Part shown: positions 54,157-63,848 of the stretch, one piece after another
How positions within the stretch are numbered: the stretch's first letter is position 1
How the letters are laid out: every line of letters starts with the position of its first letter
Source: Staphylococcus sp.
Lineage (GTDB): Bacteria; Bacteroidota; Bacteroidia; Bacteroidales; Muribaculaceae
Length of the DNA stretch: 64,000 nucleotides
Assembly: GCA_023665865.1 (NCBI GenBank)
Contig: JAMPDC010000001.1
Location: forward strand, 654,260 to 718,259
Direction: 5' to 3'
Made by a program: the position numbers and the translations under genes
Notes under the pieces: model-generated
What the model saw: only the letters and a program-made list of their open reading frames with translations
Database searches by the model: none
What the model was told of the DNA's origin: nothing

Positions 54157-55659
54157 ATGAACATCAAGCACACCACCATCATTTCCGCCCTCATGCTCGC
54201 CTCGGCCATGAGCGCCGCCGCGGAGGGGAAGCCGTCGGTGAACCCCGTGAAGGTCCACGACATCGAGGTCAGCGTCGACGATCGCGCCGGCACCCTCAAC
54301 CTCAAAATCGATATTGACATGACCGGCATCTCGCTCTCACGCGACCGCGAGATCATCTATACACCCGTCATCATCAGCGAAGTCGGCACCGACTCGCTCG
54401 AACTCGACCCGATCACCATAGCAGGCCGTAACCGCTGGTACTGGCACCTGCGCAACTCCGACATGGATGCTCCCGGCTCACGCATATACCGCGCCGGCAC
54501 GGAGGCCCATGCCGTCTACGCCGAGCAGATCCCCTTCGAGCCGTGGATGGGACAGTCGCTCGTCGAGATGCGCGTCGAGTCGGCCAACTGCTGCGACACC
54601 CCGGAGGCGCAGCCCGGCCCGGGACGCAGGGGCAACACTGACCTGGCGCTCATCGACACGCGCCGCCCCCCGGTGGTCACAGAGTTTCTCTTCACTCCCC
54701 CCGTCGACGCCGGCCCGGTCATCAAGTCGATCGAAGGCTCGGCCTTCGTCACCTTCGTGGTCAACCGTACTGAGCTGAAGCCCGACTATATGATCAACCG
54801 CCGGGAGCTGGCCAAGATCATCAACTCGATCGACTATGTGCGCAACGACAAGGATGCCACCATCACCCACGTCCACATCAAGGGCTACGCCTCGCCCGAG
54901 GGCCCCTATGACAACAATGTCCGCCTCGCACGCGGCCGCACGGAGACGCTGCGCCGCTATGTCCGCGACCTCTACTCCTTCCCCGACACGACCATCACCT
55001 CGTCATACGAGCCTGAGGACTGGGCCGGACTCCGCACCTGGCTCACCGACTCCCTCTCGCTCCCCATCGGCAAGCGCAGCGAGATCATAGCCATCGTCGA
55101 CAGCGATCTCGAGCCCGATGCCCGCGACCGGGCCATCAAGACCCGCTATCCCGCCGAATATGCTGTAATCCTCAAGGAAATCTACCCCTGGCTGCGCCAT
55201 TCGGACTACACAGTGACCTACTCCATACGCACTTTCACTTCCGTCGAGGAGATCCGCGAGGTCTTCCACACCGATCCGTCGCGTCTGCGCAACGTGGACT
55301 TCTACACTCTCGCCCAAAGCTACCCGGAGGGGAGTCAGGAGTATTGCGATGTGTTTGAAAAGGCGGTCGAGATCTATCCCGACGATCCGATCTCTAACCT
55401 CAACGCGGCCAATATCGAGATGAAACGCGGTGACTATGACCGCGCGCAGTCCCACCTCTACAAGTCGGGCTCGTCGGCCCACGCCATCTATGCCCGCGGA
55501 GTGCTCGCCGCCAAGCGCGGAGACCTCCAGGGTGCCATCCGGGAGTTTGAGCAGGCAAAAAAGGCCGGTATCACTGAAGCTCAGGCTTATATAGACAATA
55601 TCCGGGCCGTCCGCGACTACAATCCGGTCACTATCCTCGTCGAACCCACGAAAAACTGA
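54157..55659 (+). CDS. DUF3868 / OmpA-like domain protein of the fimbrial locus
   Basis: 500 residues from the ATG at 54157 (MNIKHTTIISALMLASAMSAAA, signal peptide). The N-terminal DUF3868 domain covers about residues 28-180. An OmpA-like peptidoglycan-binding region begins near residue 195 (FVVNRTELKPDYMINRRELAKI ... VHIKGYASPEGPYDNNVRLARGRTETLRRYV). The C-terminal part contains TPR-like helices (NLNAANIEMKRGDYDRAQSHLYKSG). It probably fixes the fimbrial assembly in the outer membrane and cell wall. It starts 20 bases after the DUF3575 gene. Confidence 0.85.
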   Translation: MNIKHTTIISALMLASAMSAAAEGKPSVNPVKVHDIEVSVDDRAGTLNLKIDIDMTGISLSRDREIIYTPVIISEVGTDSLELDPITIAGRNRWYWHLRNSDMDAPGSRIYRAGTEAHAVYAEQIPFEPWMGQSLVEMRVESANCCDTPEAQPGPGRRGNTDLALIDTRRPPVVTEFLFTPPVDAGPVIKSIEGSAFVTFVVNRTELKPDYMINRRELAKIINSIDYVRNDKDATITHVHIKGYASPEGPYDNNVRLARGRTETLRRYVRDLYSFPDTTITSSYEPEDWAGLRTWLTDSLSLPIGKRSEIIAIVDSDLEPDARDRAIKTRYPAEYAVILKEIYPWLRHSDYTVTYSIRTFTSVEEIREVFHTDPSRLRNVDFYTLAQSYPEGSQEYCDVFEKAVEIYPDDPISNLNAANIEMKRGDYDRAQSHLYKSGSSAHAIYARGVLAAKRGDLQGAIREFEQAKKAGITEAQAYIDNIRAVRDYNPVTILVEPTKN

Positions 55660-55725
55660 CGGCTATCACACATACGCAAATTGACAAGAAAAAATCACAA
55701 TAAATAACAATAAACCAAAGATTGT

Positions 55726-57759
55726 ATGAAAAAACTATTCACATTTCTGGCAAGTGTAGCCCTTTTAGGCGCCATGACAGCTTGCTCAAGCGACGAGCCC
55801 GCAAAAGGCCAGCCCGACAATCCTCAGATGACAGGAGAGGGAGCTTATCTTTCTGTGAAAATCATCAATGCTGAAAACACATCCCGTTCAACCTCATCTC
55901 CCGGATTTCAAGATAGCGACTCTGAGGTTTGGAAAGATGGTTTTGAGAACGAGCACAAGGTAAAATATGCTAAATTCTTCTTCTTTGATGAAAAAGGCAT
56001 TTTTGTTTGTGAGGGTAACGCCATCGATCCCGAAAACGGCGAAGAAATTACATTCGACCCCGAAACTGACAAGGATAATAATATCGAGTACATAAACAAA
56101 AACAATGTCGTTGTCCTTAAAGAACGTACTGAGTCTGATAAATATCCTTCATACATGCTCACTGTTCTCAACGCCCCCGACTTTGTTGCTGGTAATAATC
56201 TTTCGGAGACCGAGAGCAAATTGGCTAAATACTATAAGAATCTTACCAAAAAGGGCAATGAACCTACTGAAGACGAAGAAGTCACGACAAATCAATTCAG
56301 TAACTTCTTTGTAATGAGCACTTCAAGCTATTCAGAAAATACAGAAGGTGTACATCAAAACATCGTAAATGGACAGCCTTGCTATTTCGCTACTTATATT
56401 CCGCAAGAAAAATATCAAACAAAAGCTGAAGATGCCAAAAAGAAGGAGAATGTCGTAGATGTTTATGTCGAGCGTCTTGCTGCAAAAGCTGAAATTTCTA
56501 TCGCGCCTGAAACTTCACAGGAAACAAAAGTAATCGATGGCGTTACTTACTATAAACTCGCAAAAGCAACTATTGCAGGCGGCATTAACAATAATGAAAA
56601 TGATCCTACAGAGATAGGCAAAGACGTGTATCTCCGAGTGATTGGCTGGAATCTCAACGCAACCGCTCCAGATTCGTACATGTTCAAAAATATCAATACT
56701 GAATGGACTTTCGACTGGGGCAATAACGGTTCTTGGAATGATGTGACCAACTCCCGTTCTTACTGGGGTCTATCAACTTCTTATGGTCAACAACCGAACG
56801 ATTTAGCTTATCGCTATAATACAGACTTGAAGGTCAATGATGATGAGCTTAAATCAATAGTTTACAACGACTACACAAATATGTGCGCTTTCGGTGCTGA
56901 AGGAAGAACCAAAACTAAATATGATTTTGCATACTGCAACGAAAACACCAACAAGCCACAATATATATTTGGAAATTATACTGCACCTACTGAGGGAAGC
57001 AATATTGTGCCCGATAACAGCAATGCAGCTATTGACTGCCGATATGCTACTCACGCAGTTGTTTTCGGTCAGATTTGCAACGGCAACGGTAAAGGTCTTG
57101 ACCTCGTAAGAGGTGAAAACGGTCTTCTCTATCTAAAGGAAGAATATATCAAGTATATCATTAACCGAATCAATGACGCACAGCAAAAAATCAATCTTTG
57201 GATCAAAACCACAACATCTCAAAACGAGGTAAAATTTGTTCAGATTGGCACCGATGTATTTGAACTTAACTCGATTAAAAACTTAACACGTACAGGCGCA
57301 ACAAAAATATATCTGAATAAAGAGAAGCTCAAGACTCTTCAACTTTATCAAAAAGATTCTGATGGTAAAATTGCCGACGACGCTCAGCCTATTAGCGGCG
57401 AAACTTTAACTAAAGCTATATCTGACCTCGAGGCTCAGCTCATCAGCGCTCAACCCGAAGATAAGAATAGTGCTATTATCTATGACGGTGGCCTTTGCGT
57501 TTACTATGTTCCCATAGAGCACCTTGCGGCAACTGCAACACAGACTGAAGCTGTTGAAGGTTACTACGGTGTAGTCCGTAACCACTGGTACAAACTTTCG
57601 ATCTCCAAATTTGAGCGTGTAGGTCATGGCATCTGGAATCCCGGCAACCACGAGGAAATCCTGAAGCCCGAAGGACCAGAAGATCCTCTTTATTATCTTG
57701 GCGCACGTATCAATATCCTTTCCTGGAAGATTGTTACTCAGTCCGGAATTGTACTCTAA
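55726..57759 (+). CDS. Mfa1-like major fimbrillin (type V pilin), lipoprotein precursor
   Basis: 677 residues. The lipobox ends at Cys20 (GAMTAC). A first strand (YLSVKIINAE) is followed by Arg54 in NTSRSTSS, a possible cleavage site for an arginine-specific protease, as known for type V pilins. The C terminus NILSWKIVTQSGIVL resembles the C-terminal segment of Mfa1 fimbrillins. The gene is visibly AT-richer than its neighbours, with different codon choice, suggesting exchange. It likely forms the fimbrial shaft. Strong hairpins follow it. Confidence 0.8.
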   Translation: MKKLFTFLASVALLGAMTACSSDEPAKGQPDNPQMTGEGAYLSVKIINAENTSRSTSSPGFQDSDSEVWKDGFENEHKVKYAKFFFFDEKGIFVCEGNAIDPENGEEITFDPETDKDNNIEYINKNNVVVLKERTESDKYPSYMLTVLNAPDFVAGNNLSETESKLAKYYKNLTKKGNEPTEDEEVTTNQFSNFFVMSTSSYSENTEGVHQNIVNGQPCYFATYIPQEKYQTKAEDAKKKENVVDVYVERLAAKAEISIAPETSQETKVIDGVTYYKLAKATIAGGINNNENDPTEIGKDVYLRVIGWNLNATAPDSYMFKNINTEWTFDWGNNGSWNDVTNSRSYWGLSTSYGQQPNDLAYRYNTDLKVNDDELKSIVYNDYTNMCAFGAEGRTKTKYDFAYCNENTNKPQYIFGNYTAPTEGSNIVPDNSNAAIDCRYATHAVVFGQICNGNGKGLDLVRGENGLLYLKEEYIKYIINRINDAQQKINLWIKTTTSQNEVKFVQIGTDVFELNSIKNLTRTGATKIYLNKEKLKTLQLYQKDSDGKIADDAQPISGETLTKAISDLEAQLISAQPEDKNSAIIYDGGLCVYYVPIEHLAATATQTEAVEGYYGVVRNHWYKLSISKFERVGHGIWNPGNHEEILKPEGPEDPLYYLGARINILSWKIVTQSGIVL

Positions 57760-57785
57760 TCTCTCATAATTTTAAGTTAACGTGG

Positions 57786-57859
57786 TGTGGATCGACGATC
57801 CACATCTCCCATTCCTCGGCCGGACATCGCGGAAGCGATGTCACCCGCGATGTCCGGCC
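57786..57859 (+). terminator. Two hairpins between the major pilin and anchor genes (attenuator candidate)
   Basis: A small hairpin TGTGGATC/GATCCACA (57786-57804) is followed by a perfect 15-base stem, GGCCGGACATCGCGG (57818-57832) with CCGCGATGTCCGGCC (57845-57859). No T-run follows, so partial termination or RNA processing is likely. This could keep the anchor and tip genes below the level of the major pilin. Confidence 0.55.
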
Positions 57860-57866
57860 CTTCTTC

Positions 57867-57937
57867 CAATTCTCAACTCCCAACTCTCCATTCTCAATTC
57901 TCGACTCTCAACTCTCGACTCCCAACTCCCCCTCCCC
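57867..57937 (+). repeat. Pyrimidine-rich imperfect tandem repeat
   Basis: About 70 bases made of degenerate copies of a 7-10-base unit such as CTCAACTC, CTCAATTC and CTCGACTC. It lies in the leader of the anchor gene, directly after the hairpins and 25 bases before the ATG. Copy-number change could alter spacing in the message. Confidence 0.6.
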
Positions 57938-57961
57938 TCAAAGCCAACAAATATTCACCGA

Positions 57962-58975
57962 ATGAAAATAGCAACCCACATAATCGCCCTCCTGCTCGCA
58001 GCGCTCACCTTCAGCTCCTGCGACGACCTCATATATCAATATGAAGGCGACTGCGACCCGCACTACAAGGCACGTTTCGTCTTTGACTACAACATGCTCT
58101 ATGCCGACGCCTTCCCCCAGCAGGTCAACGCCGTCAACCTCTCGCTCATCGACGCAGAGACCGGCCGCATCGTCTGGCAGGGCAGCGAAAGTGGCGAAGC
58201 ACTCAGCGCCGACGGCTACACGATGGACCTCCCCGTCGGGCCCGGCACCTACGAATTTGTCGCCTGGTGTGGCGACGGAGCCGGCACCCACTTCACCATA
58301 CCCGCCGACGCCACCCACCACACCCATCTCACCTGCACCCTCGGCCGCGACCGCGCCGCCGACGGATCAGCGACTGTGAGCCACGACCTCAACCGACTAT
58401 ACCACGGCCGCCTCGAAGCCCAGGAATTTCCCGACGACGAAGGCACCTACATATACACCGTCCCCCTCATCAAGGACACCAACGATGTCAACATCGTGCT
58501 CCAACACCTCTCGGGCGACGTCGTTGACAAAGACGACTTCACCTTCACCATCACTGACTCAAACGGCTCTATGGACTGGGACAACTCCCTGCTCCCCGAC
58601 GAACAGCTCACCTACTATGCCCACCACAAATCGGCCGGCACCGCCGGAGTGGGCGGACAGGATCCCGCAACGGGTCGCGCCATCAGCTCGGTCAGCGCCT
58701 GTGTGGCCGAACACACCGTGGGGCGCCTCGTCAAGGGCCAGGATGTCCGCGTCCGCATCTCCAACAAGGAGGGGCGCGAGGTGGTCAACATCCCGCTCAT
58801 CGACTATGCCCTCCTCGTCAAGGGCGCCCACAATGCCTCGATGGACGACCAGGAGTTTCTCGACCGTCAGGACAAATATGACCTCGTCTTTTTCCTCGAC
58901 GAACGCGACCGCTGGGTCAGCGCCCACATCTATATCCTCTCCTGGAAAGTAGTGATCCAAAACAAAACCCTCTGA
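57962..58975 (+). CDS. FimB/Mfa2-like fimbrial anchor lipoprotein
   Basis: 337 residues from the ATG at 57962 (MKIATHIIALLLAALTFSSC, lipobox Cys20). CDDLIYQYEGDCDPHYKARFVFDYNMLYADAFPQQV is the typical N terminus of the FimB/Mfa2 family: a Cys-rich start and a strand ending in a tyrosine-rich segment. There is no arginine processing site near the N terminus, as expected for a subunit that stays lipid-anchored. It probably ends and fixes the fimbria at the outer membrane. The C terminus (YILSWKVVIQNKTL) resembles that of the Mfa1-like protein. Confidence 0.82.
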   Translation: MKIATHIIALLLAALTFSSCDDLIYQYEGDCDPHYKARFVFDYNMLYADAFPQQVNAVNLSLIDAETGRIVWQGSESGEALSADGYTMDLPVGPGTYEFVAWCGDGAGTHFTIPADATHHTHLTCTLGRDRAADGSATVSHDLNRLYHGRLEAQEFPDDEGTYIYTVPLIKDTNDVNIVLQHLSGDVVDKDDFTFTITDSNGSMDWDNSLLPDEQLTYYAHHKSAGTAGVGGQDPATGRAISSVSACVAEHTVGRLVKGQDVRVRISNKEGREVVNIPLIDYALLVKGAHNASMDDQEFLDRQDKYDLVFFLDERDRWVSAHIYILSWKVVIQNKTL

Positions 58976-58977
58976 GA

Positions 58978-60270
58978 ATGAACCACTTCCACGACATACG
59001 CGCTCTTGCCTCGCTGCTGGCGGCCTTGCTGCTCGCAGTGGTGCTCGGCTCGTGTTCCGACGACAGCTCCGCCACCCCTGATCCCGGGCCGGAGACAGGC
59101 CCGGAATACGTCCTTGGGCTCTATGTCGAGACGGGCGACAATATCGACAGCTCCTCGCGTGCTCCCTCCACCGGCACCTACGACCCCGGGGCCGGCTATG
59201 AGAACTATATCGACATCGCCGGCGGAGACTTCCGGGTGGCCCTCTTCACCGCCGACAAGGATAATCCCAAAGCTGACAACGGCACACTCATCTGTGAGGC
59301 TAAGAATCCCGACATAGTCCCCGTGGAGTCGGGCATTGGCTCAAAGCGCTATCTGCTCAACTTCCGCATCCCCGTCGAGGACCACGACCTCATCCACGGC
59401 AAGTCGATCCGCCTCGTCATGCTCGCCAACTGGGGCGCCGACAACTATCCCGACCTTGAAGCCGAGGGGCTGACTCTCGCAGGGCTATATGAAGCCGCCG
59501 CCGGTTGCGCCATCACCTATTCCGCAACTGGAACCGGCACGAACTTCCGCCCCTATCCGGCCTATCCGCTGACGGCAGCCGACAAGATCCCGCTCTTCGG
59601 CGTCTGCCAGTATGACGGCGTGGAGCTGCAACTCGAGTGGGCCACCATGCTCTCCAAACCCCTCCACCTGCTGCGCTCGCTCGCCAAGGTCGAAGTGTGG
59701 CCTGCCGAGGGAACTGTCGAGATGGCCGGGGTGAGCCTCACGCGCCACATCCCCGTCACCATGCCCATGCCCGCCGGGGTGGTGCATCAGGACGACTATG
59801 TTACCGACCGCTACGACACTGACTATGGCCCCGGCCCGTCAATCCCCGCCGATGCGCAGCCCGTTGCCACTTCCCTCCCGTTCCACAAGGTGACCGACGC
59901 TGACGGCGCCAATCCTCACTTCTATGTCTATGTGCCGGAATATCCCAACATAGCTGACGGAAAAGTGCGCCCCGACCAAGACCGCTCGCGCATAGAGATC
60001 ACGTATGAGGATGGCAGCCAGTCGTATGTCGACTTTGCCTACTACACCACCTCCTCCGACGGCTCCCCCTCGACCATCGACCCCGACAAAGGCACCGCCG
60101 GCCACTTCGACATCCTCCGCAACTACTGGTACCGCTTCGAGATCAGCAAGGACAGGAAGGTGGTGACCAAGGTGATCCCCTACGCTGAGGTCACTCTCGA
60201 TCCGTCATTCGGCCTTGACGTACCCGACCCAAAAATTGAAGAAGAAGATCCAAAAACGGAATTGCAATGA
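58978..60270 (+). CDS. Mfa-like accessory fimbrillin lipoprotein
   Basis: 430 residues. The lipobox ends at Cys26 (VVLGSC). A strand (EYVLGLYVETGDNI) is followed by Arg61 in SSSRAPST, a candidate protease site in the same relative position as in the Mfa1-like protein. It starts 2 bases after the anchor gene and overlaps the next by 4, so coupling is tight. The content is GC-rich like the anchor gene and unlike the major pilin. It probably forms an adaptor at or near the tip. No precise subfamily was recognised. Confidence 0.7.
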   Translation: MNHFHDIRALASLLAALLLAVVLGSCSDDSSATPDPGPETGPEYVLGLYVETGDNIDSSSRAPSTGTYDPGAGYENYIDIAGGDFRVALFTADKDNPKADNGTLICEAKNPDIVPVESGIGSKRYLLNFRIPVEDHDLIHGKSIRLVMLANWGADNYPDLEAEGLTLAGLYEAAAGCAITYSATGTGTNFRPYPAYPLTAADKIPLFGVCQYDGVELQLEWATMLSKPLHLLRSLAKVEVWPAEGTVEMAGVSLTRHIPVTMPMPAGVVHQDDYVTDRYDTDYGPGPSIPADAQPVATSLPFHKVTDADGANPHFYVYVPEYPNIADGKVRPDQDRSRIEITYEDGSQSYVDFAYYTTSSDGSPSTIDPDKGTAGHFDILRNYWYRFEISKDRKVVTKVIPYAEVTLDPSFGLDVPDPKIEEEDPKTELQ

Positions 60271-63200
60271 ATCAACGACTCCTCCACATAATATTTGCCC
60301 TCTTCCTGCTCTCGAATCTCACCTCTTGTCTCGACGACCGGCTCATGGATCCATCGGCTGTCATCGAGGGGGAGACTGAATTCAAGGCCACAATCTACTT
60401 TGAGCGCTTCATCAACACCAACGTCGGCGGCGACAGCCGTTCGGCAGGCGATGCCATCAAAGAGATCGAAAACCTGCGGATACTTTTCTATGAGGATGAC
60501 AAACTGGCTCACTCATTCTACAGCGATGCGACCGACGACGGCAAACTTGTCGGCGACGGGATGGAGGGCACAGTCGACCAGACCGGCAACGACCGCCGTC
60601 CCAACGGAGACGAAAACACATCTGCGGAAGAGCGCACCCCAAGCGCCAATATCAATCTGACTCTTCCCGCCGGAAAATATAAGGTCTTTGCTGTAGCAAA
60701 CATGGGCCCTGAGTTTAAGCCCGAAACCGGAAGCTCTCTCGACGACCTTCTCTCCACTCAACTGACATGGACCGGCACCACAGAGGGGATTTCCAAGAAT
60801 AGCAACAACCAGATGCTGGGCTATTTCAATACCGACGGCACAGCCTCGCCGTTTGCCGAAGCGCCGACGCTCACCATCGACCAAGCCCACGTCAAAGACC
60901 TCTACTGCTGGTTGCGCCGTGCGGCTTCAAAGGTGACGGTCGCTTTCGACGCCTCCGACCTCGAGGCCAACGTCCGTATATGGCTGAAATCCGTTCAGAT
61001 CAAGGATATCCCCACGTCTTGTCTGCTCGGCAAAGCCAATACGCCCAAGTCCGAGGGTGAACTTATAAACAATGGCGAGATAATATACTATTGTCCGGAA
61101 AGTGACAGAGATGACGAAATCTTCGCCCCGTCGACTTTCGAAGATGATAAGACATGGCCAGTGATCACCCGCGGCAAGATCTATGGCCTCACTGATCCGA
61201 ACAATGCTAATAAGGAATCATATCAACTCGCCGATTTCCACGACGAGCTCAGCCCCGCGCTCTATTTCTACGAAAACATGCAGGGCGAGGGTAAAGACAA
61301 GCGTCAGGATGCAGATGGCAAAGATGGACTTGATTATCCCGGTCTGCCGGGAGATAAGACTTATGCTAAAAAGGACCTCAAGGAATATGGCACCTACATC
61401 GAGGTCGTGGCCTACTATGACCGTCTCGGAAACAAGGGTAAGATAATATACCGCTTCATGCTCGGCAAGAATATCACCACTGACTACAACGCCGAGCGAA
61501 ACCACCACTACAAGCTGACGCTGAAATTCAACGGCTACGCCAATGATGTAGACTGGCATATCGAATATCGACAGTCTGCCGATATCATCGTACCTAATCC
61601 TTATTATATCTCGTATCTGTACAATGAATCCGTAAATCTGCCGATCGAGCTGCAAGGAAATGATTTAAACAATTATTACCTCAAAGCAGAAATCATTCAA
61701 AACGACTGGTTTCCGATTGACGTGCGAAAAGATGAGAAAACCGGAGAGTATATAGAAACTGCTGTCCCCTCCGCACCTGAAGTAGACAATTCAAAAGCCA
61801 AATATTATTCTAAAGCAAATGCCTCGGGACCTTGGTATGGCTTCCTTTCACTTGCAAAAAACACTTTGCCAACTGATGACGATGGGAAAAAGAGCGATGG
61901 CGTGAAAGTGATCGGAAACCATCTGGAACCAGGAGGATACAATAAGAATGAATGGTTCCAGACAATTTGGAAAGAAGAAAAAAACAACGTACAGTTTCTC
62001 AACACCCGTATAATAAAGGATTTTTCCATTGCTAATCATCCTGACAATATTTATGGTGATTACTCTGTCGAAAAATTATCAAACAATCGTATTAAAATTT
62101 ATCTTCCGTACTATACACGCCAAAAACAGATTTTGCCATCAAGCGGTTATACCGGCAATAACCCCTACGTGGCATATCGACGTAAGGCCGTCGTCAAAAT
62201 CTCCCTCTATGAGAAAGTCAACGAAAAAGATGTTCTCAGAAAATCGGAAAATGTGACCATCTACCAGGTCCGCAGATGCGTGAATCCGAAAGGAATATGG
62301 CGATCGTGGGACAATGATGAAGAGTTTCATATCACAATGACGATTCTTGAAGATGAGGATGCGACTGAGTTCAAACCATACAAATCTGACGGCCCATGGC
62401 GTGCAAAAGTATTGGTCGGACAGGAATGGATCAAACTGAACGGCAAACTTAATGGAGTGGTCGAAGGCGAGCGCGACACGTATATGGATTTCACCTATCA
62501 ACCTGCCGGAACTTTAGGAAGCAAGGATGAAGTCAGGTGCGGAATCATTGAAGTGCAGTACAATAACTATACCTGCAACCACAAGATTTTCGTCCGTCAA
62601 GGCTATGCTCCTATTGTGATGGAGGAAACAGTCGGTTCGGAGACAAAAAAAATCAAATGGCATACTTTCAATCTCTACAAAGAAAACGAAGAAACATTAT
62701 CTCCTCTCGAGGCAGGATCTTTCTTTAAGTTTGGAAACACCAAGGAGGGAATCCTTGCTTCAAACAATACCACCTATCCATTTAAAAAGAAACCCGGAAA
62801 CGGAGAGTTTTTATTGACCAACGGTACTTCTAAAAAATGGAGCGAGATTAAGGCTAATACGGGCTATGACCTGACGGAACTCAAAGCAAAACCTACGCCA
62901 AAAATCTGCTCATTTGAAGATCAGACTATCGATGGAGCTAAATGCCGAGTGGCCACAGCTACAGACTATAATACTCTGATGGGAGATACATTGCGACAAT
63001 ATGGCTACGGCGTCCTTTATGGCGATGGCGCCACCACTACGGCCACGGCTATCGATGATGTCTATGGATACACCCGCGGGGGTAAGTCGACAAAAGGTAT
63101 GAGAGGCTGTTTTGTATATAATACAAAAACCGGCAACCAACTCTTTTTCCCTCTTGGAGCGGAAGGATTTGGCAAACGTAAATCTAACGCTGCATGGTAT

Positions 63201-63614
63201 GGTGACGGTGAAGATGATAGCGCCGGTACACTCCAATATGCCTGGCGAAACAATTATTATGGAAATACAACACAATTAGCACTCAGACCGCTGTTTTTCG
63301 ATGTATGGCGTAGACCGGGAGCCATGTATTGGTGTAATGAACTTACCCGAGAGTCAACTACATACTACGTAGACTCAATCGGAGCAGATGGAAATCCTGT
63401 TTTAGGAGCAGATGGAAAACCACTCCAAGCAGCAAGATATAACCTTACATCTATGAAAGCAGGAAACCATTATCTTGACATCAACTACTTTACCTTTGAG
63501 TTCATCACCGGTACTGACGAACCTTTTAAGGGGACAACAGGAAAAACTGCGACATCGCAAGAAACCGGCGATTCATTCGCAGGCTACGTCCGCTTAGTCG
63601 AAGAAGTTAAGTAA
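60267..63614 (+). CDS. Very large fimbrial tip-like lipoprotein (DUF4906-type)
   Basis: 1115 residues. The lipobox ends at Cys21 (NLTSC). A strand (FKATIYFERFINTN) precedes Arg58 in GDSRSAGD, a possible processing site. The N-terminal third is fimbrillin-like (IENLRILFYEDDKLAHSFYSD ... INLTLPAGKYKVFAVANMG). The middle contains a BACON-like strand pattern ending CNHKIFVRQGYAP near residue 785, and the C-terminal module ends SFAGYVRLVEEVK. From about 61610 the DNA becomes AT-rich, so the distal two thirds look foreign to the first third. DUF4906 assignment is from memory. It is probably the tip adhesin. Confidence 0.65.
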   Translation: MNQRLLHIIFALFLLSNLTSCLDDRLMDPSAVIEGETEFKATIYFERFINTNVGGDSRSAGDAIKEIENLRILFYEDDKLAHSFYSDATDDGKLVGDGMEGTVDQTGNDRRPNGDENTSAEERTPSANINLTLPAGKYKVFAVANMGPEFKPETGSSLDDLLSTQLTWTGTTEGISKNSNNQMLGYFNTDGTASPFAEAPTLTIDQAHVKDLYCWLRRAASKVTVAFDASDLEANVRIWLKSVQIKDIPTSCLLGKANTPKSEGELINNGEIIYYCPESDRDDEIFAPSTFEDDKTWPVITRGKIYGLTDPNNANKESYQLADFHDELSPALYFYENMQGEGKDKRQDADGKDGLDYPGLPGDKTYAKKDLKEYGTYIEVVAYYDRLGNKGKIIYRFMLGKNITTDYNAERNHHYKLTLKFNGYANDVDWHIEYRQSADIIVPNPYYISYLYNESVNLPIELQGNDLNNYYLKAEIIQNDWFPIDVRKDEKTGEYIETAVPSAPEVDNSKAKYYSKANASGPWYGFLSLAKNTLPTDDDGKKSDGVKVIGNHLEPGGYNKNEWFQTIWKEEKNNVQFLNTRIIKDFSIANHPDNIYGDYSVEKLSNNRIKIYLPYYTRQKQILPSSGYTGNNPYVAYRRKAVVKISLYEKVNEKDVLRKSENVTIYQVRRCVNPKGIWRSWDNDEEFHITMTILEDEDATEFKPYKSDGPWRAKVLVGQEWIKLNGKLNGVVEGERDTYMDFTYQPAGTLGSKDEVRCGIIEVQYNNYTCNHKIFVRQGYAPIVMEETVGSETKKIKWHTFNLYKENEETLSPLEAGSFFKFGNTKEGILASNNTTYPFKKKPGNGEFLLTNGTSKKWSEIKANTGYDLTELKAKPTPKICSFEDQTIDGAKCRVATATDYNTLMGDTLRQYGYGVLYGDGATTTATAIDDVYGYTRGGKSTKGMRGCFVYNTKTGNQLFFPLGAEGFGKRKSNAAWYGDGEDDSAGTLQYAWRNNYYGNTTQLALRPLFFDVWRRPGAMYWCNELTRESTTYYVDSIGADGNPVLGADGKPLQAARYNLTSMKAGNHYLDINYFTFEFITGTDEPFKGTTGKTATSQETGDSFAGYVRLVEEVK

Positions 63615-63690
63615 TTGATTAAAATATCGTTCAGCCATGTGACTTTCTCAATCCGCGTGAAAGCTCAATGGTGAAAGATACAGAAATTCA

Positions 63691-63745
63691 AAAGAGACAG
63701 AAATAACATGGGGTTATTCCACTGTTATATCTGTCTCTTTAATAT
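63691..63745 (+). terminator. Terminator of the fimbrial operon
   Basis: AAAGAGACAGAAATAACA (63691-63708) pairs with TGTTATATCTGTCTCTTT (63723-63740) with one mismatch and a 14-base loop. AT-rich sequence follows. Confidence 0.8.
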
Positions 63746-63848
63746 TTGTTCAGATACGGAAATCCACAGACCGCTTCTAACCAACCGGGAAATTATTTCT
63801 GCGTTAGTTGCGAACGTATATAAAGACGAAATACTCACGGTTGTTCTC

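Noticed and set aside
57867-57937. CRISPR-like array
   Set aside because: The repeat unit is short, degenerate and without spacers, so it is a simple tandem repeat.
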